A DNA stretch of 30,382 nt from JBKBRC01 sp046292345 (GTDB lineage Bacteria > Bacteroidota > Rhodothermia > Rhodothermales > Rubricoccaceae). Within the stretch, counting starts at the first letter, position 1. Each line of letters starts with the position of its first letter. The stretch is from contig JBKBRC010000031.1 in NCBI GenBank assembly GCA_046292345.1, forward strand, positions 1 to 30,382, written 5' to 3'. A model generated the notes under the pieces. That model searched no databases, was not told the DNA's origin, and was given only the letters and a program-made list of their open reading frames with translations. The position numbers and the translations under genes were made by a program. This document shows positions 1 through 6,188 of this stretch, piece by piece.

Positions 1-120
1 AACACGCAGTTCCGGGTCAAGCTGATCGCGCCGATCGCGATGGAGGAGGGGCTGCGCTTCGCCATCCGCGAGGGCGGGCGCACGGTCGGCGCCGGCGTCG
101 TCTCCAAAATCCTCGACTGA
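1..120 (+). CDS. tuf: Elongation factor Tu, C-terminal end (5' truncated by window edge)
   Basis: The first 39 codons are open from base 1 and end at TGA 118-120. They read through LIAPIAMEEGLRF and AIREGGRTVGAGVVSKILD, the highly conserved end of domain III of EF-Tu, the GTPase that delivers aminoacyl-tRNA to the ribosome. tuf directly upstream of rpsJ is the common order in this lineage. Only the end of the gene is visible, so nothing can be said about its GTPase domain. The last codons and the stop are part of a 16-bp unit repeated three times (108-155). Confidence 0.93.
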   Translation, partial: NTQFRVKLIAPIAMEEGLRFAIREGGRTVGAGVVSKILD

Positions 121-155
121 CCCAATCCTGGACTGACTCAATCCTGGACTGACCC
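108..155 (+). repeat. 16-bp tandem repeat, 3 copies, containing the tuf stop codon
   Basis: Copies lie at 108-123, 124-139 and 140-155; the unit is AATCCTSGACTGACYC with one or two differences between copies. The first copy contains the true tuf stop (TGA 118-120). The later copies repeat TGA at 134-136 and 150-152. Because 16 is not a multiple of three, the three TGAs fall in three different reading frames. Confidence 0.92.
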
Positions 156-180
156 GCAGCAGACCGATCGACTGATCACA

Positions 181-256
181 GGAAAGGGGAAAGAGGAAGG
201 AGGCGGGTCTGCGCCTCGCTGCGCGCCACTCCTTCCTCCTTCCTCCCCCTCTTTCC
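181..256 (+). promoter_or_regulatory. Purine/pyrimidine hairpin in the rpsJ leader
   Basis: A purine-only run (181-203) is complementary to a pyrimidine-only run (235-256). The inner stem AGGAAGGAGG (194-203) pairs with CCTCCTTCCT (235-244) over 10 bp. The outer stem GGAAAG (181-186) pairs with CTTTCC (251-256). The loop is 31 nt. It ends 10 nt before the rpsJ ATG and sits where the L4-controlled leader lies in E. coli, but it does not resemble that leader in sequence. A regulatory role is inferred from position and structure only. Confidence 0.55.
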
Positions 257-266
257 TCGCTGAGAC

Positions 267-575
267 ATGGCAAACCAGAAAATCCGCATCAAGCTCAAGT
301 CGTTCGACCACACGCTCGTCGACAAGAGCGCCGAGAAGATCGTCCGCACGGTCAAGTCGACCGGCGCGGTTGTGAGCGGGCCCATCCCGCTGCCGACGCG
401 CAAGCAGATCCACACCGTGCTGCGCGGACCCCACGTGGACAAGAAGAGCCGCGAGCAGTTCGAGACGCGCGCCCACAAGCGCCTGATCGACATCCTCTCG
501 ACCTCGTCCAAGACCGTCGACGCGCTGATGAAGCTCGAGCTTCCGAGCGGCGTCGAGGTCGAGATCAAGGTCTGA
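267..575 (+). CDS. rpsJ: 30S ribosomal protein S10
   Basis: 102 aa, the normal length for uS10, a protein of the 30S head that also serves as NusE in transcription antitermination. It starts MANQKIRIKLKSFDH and contains the family signature GPIPLPTRKQ and the loop segment PHVDKKSREQFE. The ATG at 267 is the only plausible start. It is preceded by a pyrimidine-rich stretch with no Shine-Dalgarno sequence. It is the first gene of the S10 section of the cluster. Its stop context GGTCTGAC (569-576) is repeated 16 bp downstream. Confidence 0.98.
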   Translation: MANQKIRIKLKSFDHTLVDKSAEKIVRTVKSTGAVVSGPIPLPTRKQIHTVLRGPHVDKKSREQFETRAHKRLIDILSTSSKTVDALMKLELPSGVEVEIKV

Positions 576-592
576 CCGGGTCACGGTCTGAC
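569..592 (+). repeat. Duplicated stop context after rpsJ
   Basis: GGTCTGAC occurs at 569-576, where it includes the rpsJ stop TGA 573-575, and again at 585-592, exactly 16 bp later. The second TGA (589-591) is in the +1 frame. The same 16-bp period is seen after tuf. Confidence 0.6.
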
Positions 593-641
593 ATTCCCCC
601 GCGAGTTTCGCCCGGCGGTCCCTGCCGGCGCGCGCTTAACT

Positions 642-656
642 AAACCAAAGAGGTTT
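642..656 (+). promoter_or_regulatory. SD-like AAAGAGG inside a small hairpin before rplC
   Basis: AAACC (642-646) can pair with GGTTT (652-656) around AAAGA. The SD-like AAAGAGG (647-653) is 5 nt from the rplC ATG at 659. Such a purine box is rare in this window, where nearly all starts lack one, so it may make rplC translation dependent on this structure. The stem has only 5 bp. Confidence 0.4.
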
Positions 657-658
657 CA

Positions 659-1285
659 ATGAGCGGCATCCTCGGCCGAAAGGTCGGCATGACCACCCTC
701 TTCGATGAGGCGACGGGCAACCAGGTCGTCTGCACCGTCATCGAAGCCGGCCCCTGCGCCGTGACGCAGGTCAAGACCGAAGAGACGGACGGCTACGACG
801 CGGTCCAGCTCGGCTTCGGCACGCGCAAGGCCAGGCGCACCACCAAGGCCCTCAGGGGCCACTTCGAGAAGGCGGGCGTAGACCCGCAGCGCACGCTCGT
901 CGAGTTCCGCAACTTCGGGCTCGACGTCTCGCTCGGCGACACGGTCACCGTGGGTGACGTCTTCGAGGCCGGCCAGAAGGTGCACGTGGCCGGCCAGACG
1001 AAGGGCAAAGGCTTCCAGGGCGTCGTCAAGCGCCACGGCTTCGGCGGCGTTGGCGATGCCACGCACGGCCAGCACAACCGGCAGCGCGCGCCCGGCTCGG
1101 TCGGGCAGGGCTCCGACCCGAGCCGCGTCTTCAAGGGCCTGCGCATGGCCGGCCGCACAGGCAACACGCGCGTGACGACCAAGAACCTGCGCGTAGTGCG
1201 GCTCTTCCCTGAGCAGAACCTGCTGCTCGTCAAGGGCGCCGTGCCGGGGCATAAGAACGCCATCCTCGAAATTCGCAAGGCCTGA
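659..1285 (+). CDS. rplC: 50S ribosomal protein L3
   Basis: 208 aa, typical of bacterial uL3, an early assembly protein near the 3' end of 23S rRNA that reaches toward the peptidyl transferase centre. It starts MSGILGRKVGMTTLFDE. It has the extended-loop sequence KGKGFQGVVKRHGFGG around residue 120 and the HGQHNRQRAPGSVGQG segment that holds the conserved glutamine methylated in enterobacteria. The ATG at 659 fits the family N-terminus and is one of only two starts here with an SD-like box. It lies 83 nt after rpsJ. Confidence 0.98.
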   Translation: MSGILGRKVGMTTLFDEATGNQVVCTVIEAGPCAVTQVKTEETDGYDAVQLGFGTRKARRTTKALRGHFEKAGVDPQRTLVEFRNFGLDVSLGDTVTVGDVFEAGQKVHVAGQTKGKGFQGVVKRHGFGGVGDATHGQHNRQRAPGSVGQGSDPSRVFKGLRMAGRTGNTRVTTKNLRVVRLFPEQNLLLVKGAVPGHKNAILEIRKA

Positions 1286-1359
1286 TCCGCCGGCCTGCGC
1301 GTACCGTCATAGGCCCCACGCCTCGGCGTCGCCGCGCCCGGCCCTGCACTCGCACTCCG

Positions 1360-2031
1360 ATGAATCTCCCCGTTTACACCCGCGACGGCGCCGAGGCCGG
1401 TCGCACGGTCACGCTCGACGAGGCCGTGTTCGGCATCGAGCCGAACGACCACGCGATCTGGCTCGACGTGCGCTCCATCCAGGCGCACGGCCGCCAGGGT
1501 ACGCACAAGACGAAAGAACGCAGCGAAGTGGCCCGCTCCACGCGCAAGCTTTACCGCCAGAAAGGCACCGGCGGCGCCCGTGCCGGCGACGCCAAGAGCC
1601 CGACGCGCAAGGGCGGCGGCACCATCTTCGGCCCGCGCCCGCACAGGTACACCGTCCGTGTCAACCGCAAGACGAAGCAGCTTGCGCGCCGATCGGCGGT
1701 GGTGCACAAGCTGCGCGCCGACGCCGTCCGCGTGATCGAAGACCTGCAGCTTGACACGCCGCGCACGCGCGAGGTCGTCTCGCTGCTCGCCGCCAACGGG
1801 CTCGCCGGCCGCAAGGTGCTCCTGCTCACCAACGGGCCGCAGGACGTGGTCTACCGTTCCGGGCGCAACATCCCGAAGCTCGAGATCCGCGACGCCGCGC
1901 AGGCCAACACGCTCGACCTCCTCGGCGCGGCCGTGCTCCTGATCCAGGAGGGCGCGGTCGAGCCGCTCACCGAGGCGCTGCGCCCGGCCGCCCGCGCCGC
2001 TGCCGACGCCACCGAGGCCACCGAGGCCTGA
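1360..2031 (+). CDS. rplD: 50S ribosomal protein L4
   Basis: 223 aa, slightly longer than the roughly 200 aa of most uL4. The long exit-tunnel loop is visible as RKLYRQKGTGGARAGD followed by KSPTRKGGGTIFGPRPH. The C-terminus ends in a short alanine/threonine-rich tail (about residues 207-223) that looks dispensable. In E. coli L4 also represses its own operon through the S10 leader; whether it does so here is unknown. The spacer to rplW is 17 nt, suggesting close co-transcription. Confidence 0.97.
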   Translation: MNLPVYTRDGAEAGRTVTLDEAVFGIEPNDHAIWLDVRSIQAHGRQGTHKTKERSEVARSTRKLYRQKGTGGARAGDAKSPTRKGGGTIFGPRPHRYTVRVNRKTKQLARRSAVVHKLRADAVRVIEDLQLDTPRTREVVSLLAANGLAGRKVLLLTNGPQDVVYRSGRNIPKLEIRDAAQANTLDLLGAAVLLIQEGAVEPLTEALRPAARAAADATEATEA

Positions 2032-2048
2032 CCTCTCCCCGACGCACC

Positions 2049-2345
2049 ATGGCCCAGTCCATCCTCATCGCGCCCATCCTGACCGAGAAGTCGACGCGCC
2101 TCACTGCCGAGGGCCGTCACTACGCGTTCCGGGTGGCCAAGACCGCCAACAAGATCGAGATCCGCAAAGCCCTCGAGGCCCGCTACCCGGGTATCGACAT
2201 CAAGGAAGTGCGGACGATGATCGTGCGCGGCAAGCGCACGCGCCGCATGACCCGCAAAGGGGTCGTGGAAGGGCGCCGCGCCGCCTACAAGAAAGCCGTC
2301 ATCACGCTCCGCGAGGGCGAGATCGACTTCTACGAGAGCGTCTGA
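2049..2345 (+). CDS. rplW: 50S ribosomal protein L23
   Basis: 98 aa, the usual size of uL23, which sits at the tunnel exit and forms part of the docking site for trigger factor and SRP. Family features are ILIAPILTEKSTRL at the N-terminus, NKIEIRKALEARYPG in the middle, and the basic RGKRTRRMTRKG segment. The ATG at 2049 has no SD sequence. It follows rplD by 17 nt and is separated from rplB by 99 nt of GC-rich spacer in which I see no clear signal. Confidence 0.97.
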   Translation: MAQSILIAPILTEKSTRLTAEGRHYAFRVAKTANKIEIRKALEARYPGIDIKEVRTMIVRGKRTRRMTRKGVVEGRRAAYKKAVITLREGEIDFYESV

Positions 2346-2444
2346 GCGCGTGCGCGGCCCGGCCGCGCGTGCCCTCGGGCGCCCCACCGGGCGCAAAGCG
2401 GTTGGCACCGGCCGGCCGCAGGTATGCCCTAGCTGAATCCATCC

Positions 2445-3275
2445 ATGGCTATTCGTAAGCTGAAGCCCAACACCCCCGGTCAGCGGCACCGCTCCGTCTC
2501 AGCCTTCGACACGATCACGAAGTCGGAGCCGGAGAAGAGCCTGCTGGCCCCGCTCAAGCGGAAGGGCGGGCGCAACAACAACGGCCGCATCACGACGCGG
2601 CACCAGGGGGGCGGCCACAAGCGCCGCTACCGCCTCGTAGACTTCAAGCGCAACAAGCTCGGCATCCCGGCGCGCGTCGCCGCGATCGAGTACGACCCGA
2701 ACCGCTCGGCCCGCATCGCGCTGCTCGTGTATGCCGACGGCGAGAAGCGCTACATCATCGCGCCAGACAAGCTGGCCGTCGGGCAGAAGGTGCTCAGCGG
2801 CCCCGATGCGCCGCCAGACCTCGGCAACTGCCTCCCGCTGGCCAACATCCCGCTCGGCACGCAGGTGCACGCGATCGAGATGAAGCCGGGCAAGGGGGCG
2901 CAGCTGGCCCGCTCGGCCGGCACGTACGCGCAGCTGACCGCTCGTGAGGGCAAGTTCGCCACGCTCAAGCTGCCCTCGGGCGAGGTGCGCATGGTGCCGG
3001 TGACGTGCATGGCCACGATCGGCACGACGTCCAACCCGGATCACATGAACATCGAACTGGGCAAGGCCGGCCGCTCGCGCTGGCTCGGCATTCGTCCGAA
3101 GGTGCGCGGCGTGGCCATGAACCCGGTCGACCACCCGATGGGCGGCGGCGAGGGCAAGGCCTCCGGCGGCCATCCGAAGTCCCCCACGGGCGTCCCGGCG
3201 AAGGGCTACAAGACGCGCAAGAAGAAGAAGGCGTCTAACGACCTGATCGTCCGTCGCCGCAACCGCAAGAAGTAG
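2445..3275 (+). CDS. rplB: 50S ribosomal protein L2
   Basis: 276 aa, normal for uL2, which is needed for subunit joining and peptidyl transferase function. It contains GRITTRHQGGGHKRRYR near residue 48 and the near-invariant VRGVAMNPVDHPMGGGEG near residue 220, which holds the conserved histidine close to the catalytic centre. The C-terminus ends in the basic KTRKKKKASNDLIVRRRNRKK tract. The ATG at 2445 gives the canonical MAIRKLKPNTPGQR. rpsS follows 24 nt later. Confidence 0.98.
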   Translation: MAIRKLKPNTPGQRHRSVSAFDTITKSEPEKSLLAPLKRKGGRNNNGRITTRHQGGGHKRRYRLVDFKRNKLGIPARVAAIEYDPNRSARIALLVYADGEKRYIIAPDKLAVGQKVLSGPDAPPDLGNCLPLANIPLGTQVHAIEMKPGKGAQLARSAGTYAQLTAREGKFATLKLPSGEVRMVPVTCMATIGTTSNPDHMNIELGKAGRSRWLGIRPKVRGVAMNPVDHPMGGGEGKASGGHPKSPTGVPAKGYKTRKKKKASNDLIVRRRNRKK

Positions 3276-3299
3276 CCCTCGCCCACGCGATAGAATCCC

Positions 3300-3581
3300 A
3301 TGGCACGCTCCCTCAAGAAAGGCCCCTACGTGTTCTACAAGCTCCGCCGCAAGGTGGAAGAGATGAACGAGGGCGGCAAGAAGCGCGTGATCAAGACCTG
3401 GAGCCGCGCCTCCATGATCACGCCCGACATGATCGGGCACACCTTCGCCGTGCACAACGGCAAGCAGTTCATCCCGGTCTACGTCACCGAGAACATGATC
3501 GGCCATAAGCTCGGTGAATTCGCGCCGACGCGGACGTTCCGCGGCCACGCCGGAGATAAGAAGGACAAGCGCCGCCGGTAA
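3300..3581 (+). CDS. rpsS: 30S ribosomal protein S19
   Basis: 93 aa, as expected for uS19, which binds S13 in the 30S head next to the A and P sites. It begins MARSLKKGPYVFYKL and carries the strongly conserved IKTWSRASMITPDMIGHT and HKLGEFAPTRTFRGHAG. The neighbours rplB and rplV are in standard order. The ATG is preceded by GAATCCC, with no SD. Nothing unusual is seen in the protein. Confidence 0.98.
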   Translation: MARSLKKGPYVFYKLRRKVEEMNEGGKKRVIKTWSRASMITPDMIGHTFAVHNGKQFIPVYVTENMIGHKLGEFAPTRTFRGHAGDKKDKRRR

Positions 3582-3636
3582 GCGCAGCCCGGGTGGCGCC
3601 CGCCTGCCGGCGCGCCGCCCCCATCCCTGAATCCCC

Positions 3637-3996
3637 ATGCAAGCACGCGCCAAGCGGAAGTTCATCCGCAGCTCCCCCCGCAAGATGCGGATCGTGGCGG
3701 ACGTCGTCCGGGGCAAGAAGGTGCAGGACGCGCTGACGACGCTGCACTTCCTTCCTCAGAAGGCCGCCCGGCCCATCGAGCTCACCATCCAGTCGGCCGT
3801 CGCCAACCTGTTCGACCAGAACCAGGACGAGCGCGTCGACGAGTCGGCGCTCGTCGTGCGCGAGATCACGGTTGACGAGGCGCCGTTTTTCAAGCGCTTC
3901 CGCCCGGTCTCGCGCGGCCGCGCCCACCCCATTCTGAAGCGGTCGAGCCACCTCACCGTCGTCGTCGGCACGGCTGCCGGGACGGCCGAGGCCTGA
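3637..3996 (+). CDS. rplV: 50S ribosomal protein L22
   Basis: 119 aa, within the uL22 range. L22 lines the exit tunnel with a beta-hairpin, the site of macrolide-resistance changes and of SecM-type arrest contacts. Family markers are FIRSSPRKMRIVADVVRGKK at residues 8-27, the alpha-helical AARPIELTIQSAVANL, and the hairpin FFKRFRPVSRGRAHPILKRS near residues 87-106. The ATG at 3637 gives MQARAKRKFIR. It is 30 nt upstream of the rpsC TTG start. Confidence 0.97.
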   Translation: MQARAKRKFIRSSPRKMRIVADVVRGKKVQDALTTLHFLPQKAARPIELTIQSAVANLFDQNQDERVDESALVVREITVDEAPFFKRFRPVSRGRAHPILKRSSHLTVVVGTAAGTAEA

Positions 3997-4015
3997 CCCC
4001 GTATCCCCTTAGACC

Positions 4016-4021
4016 AAGAGG
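4016..4021 (+). promoter_or_regulatory. Shine-Dalgarno-like AAGAGG before the TTG start of rpsC
   Basis: AAGAGG lies 5 nt before TTG 4027-4029. It supports the unusual TTG initiation codon and is one of only two clear purine boxes at good spacing among the ribosomal genes of this window (the other precedes rplC). Confidence 0.55.
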
Positions 4022-4026
4022 CTGTT

Positions 4027-4842
4027 TTGGGCCAGAAAACAAACCCTGTCGGCTTTCGCCTGGGCGTGATCCGTGGCTGGGACTCGAACTGGTACACGGA
4101 CGGGTCGTTCGCCGACAAGCTCGTCGAGGACGAGGAGATCCGCCGCTACCTGGAGGCGCGCCTCAAGCGCGCCGGCCTGAGCCGCGTCGTGATCGAGCGC
4201 ACGCCCAAGCGTGTCATCCTGACGCTGCACACGTCCCGCCCGGGCGTGGTCATCGGCCGCGGCGGCGCCGAGGTCGAGAAGCTGCGCGAGGAGCTCAAGC
4301 GGCTCACGAGCAAGGACATCCAGATCAACATCAACGAGATCAAGCGTCCGGAGCTGGACGCGAGCCTCGTGGCGCAGAACATCGCGCAGCAGCTCGAGGG
4401 CCGCATCTCGTTCCGGCGCGCCATGAAGCAGGCCATCAGCGCCGCCATGCGCTCGGGCGCCGAGGGCATCCGCGTCAAGCTCTCGGGCCGTCTCGGCGGC
4501 GCCGAGATGGGCCGCACGGAGCAGTACCTCGAGGGCCGCGTGCCGCTGCACACCCTCCGCGCCGACATTGACTACGCCGAGGCGACCGCCTACACGATCT
4601 ACGGCACCTCGGGCGTGAAGGTGTGGATCTTCCACGGCGAGGTGATCGGCAAGCCGGACCTGAGCCCCAACGCGGCCGCGCAGCGGCAGCAGGCTTCGGC
4701 CGCGCCGCAGATGCCCGAGCGCCGGCGCCGCGAAGGCGGCCGTGACGGTGGGCGCGGCGACGCGCGCGGCGGCCGCGGCGGCTCTGAGGGTGGCGGCGGG
4801 CGTCGTCCGCGTCGCGGCGGCCCCAGCAGCCGGGCCAACTGA
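4027..4842 (+). CDS. rpsC: 30S ribosomal protein S3 with Gly/Arg-rich tail (TTG start)
   Basis: 271 aa including an initiator TTG. The next residues GQKTNPVGFRLGVIRGWDS are the family N-terminus, so TTG 4027 is the start; no ATG or GTG fits. The KH domain carries RPGVVIGRGGAEVEKL around residue 75. The C-terminal domain has RRAMKQAISAAMRSGAEGI and KVWIFHGEV. The last 43 residues (229-271) are rich in Arg and Gly, with DGGRGDARGGRGG-type RGG motifs. E. coli S3 (233 aa) lacks this tail. S3 binds mRNA at the entry channel, so a basic disordered tail could contact mRNA or rRNA; that is inference. Confidence 0.97.
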   Translation: MGQKTNPVGFRLGVIRGWDSNWYTDGSFADKLVEDEEIRRYLEARLKRAGLSRVVIERTPKRVILTLHTSRPGVVIGRGGAEVEKLREELKRLTSKDIQININEIKRPELDASLVAQNIAQQLEGRISFRRAMKQAISAAMRSGAEGIRVKLSGRLGGAEMGRTEQYLEGRVPLHTLRADIDYAEATAYTIYGTSGVKVWIFHGEVIGKPDLSPNAAAQRQQASAAPQMPERRRREGGRDGGRGDARGGRGGSEGGGGRRPRRGGPSSRAN

Positions 4843-4875
4843 CGCGTCCCATTCACGCAAGCTGACTACTGAGCC

Positions 4876-5397
4876 ATGTTGATGCCGAAGCGGACCAAGT
4901 TCCGCAAGATGCAAAAGGGACGCGTGAAGGGCCTCGCGCAGCGAGGCGCCCGCGTGTCCTTCGGCGAGTACGGGATCAAGGCGCTCGAGCCGGGCTGGAT
5001 CACCAGCCGCCAGATCGAGTCGGCCCGTATCGCGATGACGCGCCGCATGAAGCGCGTCGGTAAGGTGTGGATCCGCATCTTCCCGGACAAGCCGATCACC
5101 AAGAAGCCGGCCGAGACCCGAATGGGTAAGGGCAAGGGCTCGCCTGAGTACTGGGTGGCCGTCGTCAAGCCGGGCCGCATTCTCTTTGAGATTGCGGGCG
5201 TGCCGGAAGACGTGGCGCGCGAGGCGATGCGCCTTGCGATCCAGAAGCTGCCCGTGGCCTGCAAGGTGGTCGTCCGCCCGGACATGGTGCAGCTGCCGGC
5301 GCCCAAGCGTGCCGGCGCCGCCGACGCGCCGGCTGAGGCCAACGTGACGGTTGCCGGCGAAGCGCCGGCCGAGTCCGACGCGAGCAGCCAAGGCTGA
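4876..5397 (+). CDS. rplP: 50S ribosomal protein L16 with acidic/alanine tail
   Basis: 173 aa against 136-144 aa for most uL16. L16 positions aminoacyl-tRNA and is a late assembly protein. The core has MLMPKRTKFRKMQKGRVKG, GEYGIKALEPGWITSRQIE, and KPAETRMGKGKGSPEYWVA with the conserved arginine R82. The extra 33 or so residues (141-173) are rich in Ala, Glu and Pro and probably disordered. A strong intrinsic terminator (5415-5448) follows within 20 nt of the stop. Confidence 0.97.
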   Translation: MLMPKRTKFRKMQKGRVKGLAQRGARVSFGEYGIKALEPGWITSRQIESARIAMTRRMKRVGKVWIRIFPDKPITKKPAETRMGKGKGSPEYWVAVVKPGRILFEIAGVPEDVAREAMRLAIQKLPVACKVVVRPDMVQLPAPKRAGAADAPAEANVTVAGEAPAESDASSQG

Positions 5398-5414
5398 TCG
5401 TTCCCCCCCGACCT

Positions 5415-5448
5415 GCTCCGGGGTCGTCCTCGGCCCCGGAGCCTTTTT
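5415..5448 (+). terminator. Intrinsic terminator/attenuator between rplP and rpmC
   Basis: GCTCCGGGG (5415-5423) and CCCCGGAGC (5434-5442) form a perfect 9-bp stem with a 10-nt loop. C and TTTTT (5444-5448) follow, then GTGTTT. This is a textbook Rho-independent shape, lying inside what should be one operon and ending 10 nt before the rpmC ATG. Confidence 0.8.
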
Positions 5449-5458
5449 GTGTTTCGCC

Positions 5459-5659
5459 ATGAAAGCCAACGAGATCCGCGACATGAGCGCGCAGGAGATC
5501 GCGCAGCGCATTGCCGAAGAGGAGAGCGCGCTGCAGACGCTGCACTTCCAGCGCGCGGTGGCTGCGCTCGAGAACCCGCTCGTGCTCCGCGAGAAGCGCC
5601 GCAACATCGCACGGCTCAAGACAATCCTGCGCCAGAAGGAGCTGGCCGGCGAGGCCTGA
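5459..5659 (+). CDS. rpmC: 50S ribosomal protein L29
   Basis: 66 aa, the usual length of uL29, a small helical protein beside L23 at the tunnel exit. It starts MKANEIRDMSAQEIAQRI and has the conserved LHFQRAVAALENPLVLREKRRNIARLKTIL split over two helices. The reading frame is open further upstream into rplP, but the family N-terminus fixes the ATG at 5459. That ATG lies directly after the T-run of a terminator hairpin, so expression depends on readthrough. The spacer to rpsQ is 188 nt, unusually long for this gene pair. Confidence 0.96.
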   Translation: MKANEIRDMSAQEIAQRIAEEESALQTLHFQRAVAALENPLVLREKRRNIARLKTILRQKELAGEA

Positions 5660-5687
5660 GCTCCCCCGGCCCGCGCCCGTCCGTTCG

Positions 5688-5740
5688 GTGAAGCTTTGTA
5701 GGCCTGGCGTTTCGCACGCGAGGCTCCGCTGAACCTTCAC
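5688..5740 (+). promoter_or_regulatory. Imperfect stem-loop in the rpsQ leader
   Basis: The lower stem GTGAAG (5688-5693) pairs with CTTCAC (5735-5740). After an internal loop, GGCCT-G-GCG (5701-5709) pairs with CGC-G-AGGCT (5717-5725) through one G-U pair and one G-G mismatch, closing a 7-nt loop. The asymmetric internal loop is the kind of shape bound by ribosomal proteins, but no known motif is recognised. Confidence 0.4.
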
Positions 5741-5791
5741 GCAGGACGGCGTATTCTCCCCTGCTCCCGCCGGCCCGTCCGGCCCCCGTAG

Positions 5792-5814
5792 TTGGTGAGG
5801 TACCGGCTCACCAA
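5792..5814 (+). promoter_or_regulatory. Perfect 8-bp inverted repeat upstream of rpsQ
   Basis: TTGGTGAG (5792-5799) and CTCACCAA (5807-5814) flank a 7-nt loop, 33 nt before the rpsQ ATG. It could be an RNA hairpin or a DNA operator. No T-run follows, so it is not an intrinsic terminator. Confidence 0.45.
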
Positions 5815-5847
5815 GCGAATAGCCCTGGCCTCTGCGGCCGCCCCGCT

Positions 5848-6129
5848 ATGGAACCCCAGACCGCTCCGGCCGCCGAAGCGCGCGCCACACGCAAGTCCCG
5901 CGTGGGCCTTGTGATCTCCGACAAGATGGACAAGACGATCACCGTCGCGATCGAGCGGCAGGTGAAGCACCCCATCTACGGCAAGTTCGTCAAGAAGACG
6001 ACCAAGCTGAAAGCGCATGACGAGGCGAACGACGCCCGCGAGGGCGACACGGTTCGCATCCAGGAGACCCGCCCGCTCTCCAAGACGAAGCGCTGGCGCC
6101 TCGTGGACGTGATCGAGCGCGCCGCCTGA
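5848..6129 (+). CDS. rpsQ: 30S ribosomal protein S17
   Basis: 93 aa, slightly longer than E. coli uS17 (84 aa) because of an Ala-rich N-terminal leader (residues 1-15). The OB-fold core is clear: SRVGLVISDKMDKTITVAIERQVKHPIYGKFVKKTTK followed by REGDTVRIQETRPLSKTKRWRL. S17 is a primary binder of 16S rRNA. The ATG at 5848 is the first in frame. The start could also be read later, but no internal ATG precedes the core. The stop context contains a small CCTGA duplication (TGA 6127-6129 and 6132-6134). Confidence 0.96.
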   Translation: MEPQTAPAAEARATRKSRVGLVISDKMDKTITVAIERQVKHPIYGKFVKKTTKLKAHDEANDAREGDTVRIQETRPLSKTKRWRLVDVIERAA

Positions 6130-6188
6130 CCTGACACCCCGCCTGCCCGGCTGGTGCGCCGCGCCACCGGGCAACTCTCCGAGCAGCC

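Noticed and set aside
4009..5619. A 536-codon open frame on the - strand across rpsC, rplP and rpmC
   Set aside because: It is antisense to three certain ribosomal genes, its composition is of the shadow type, and no motif is seen.
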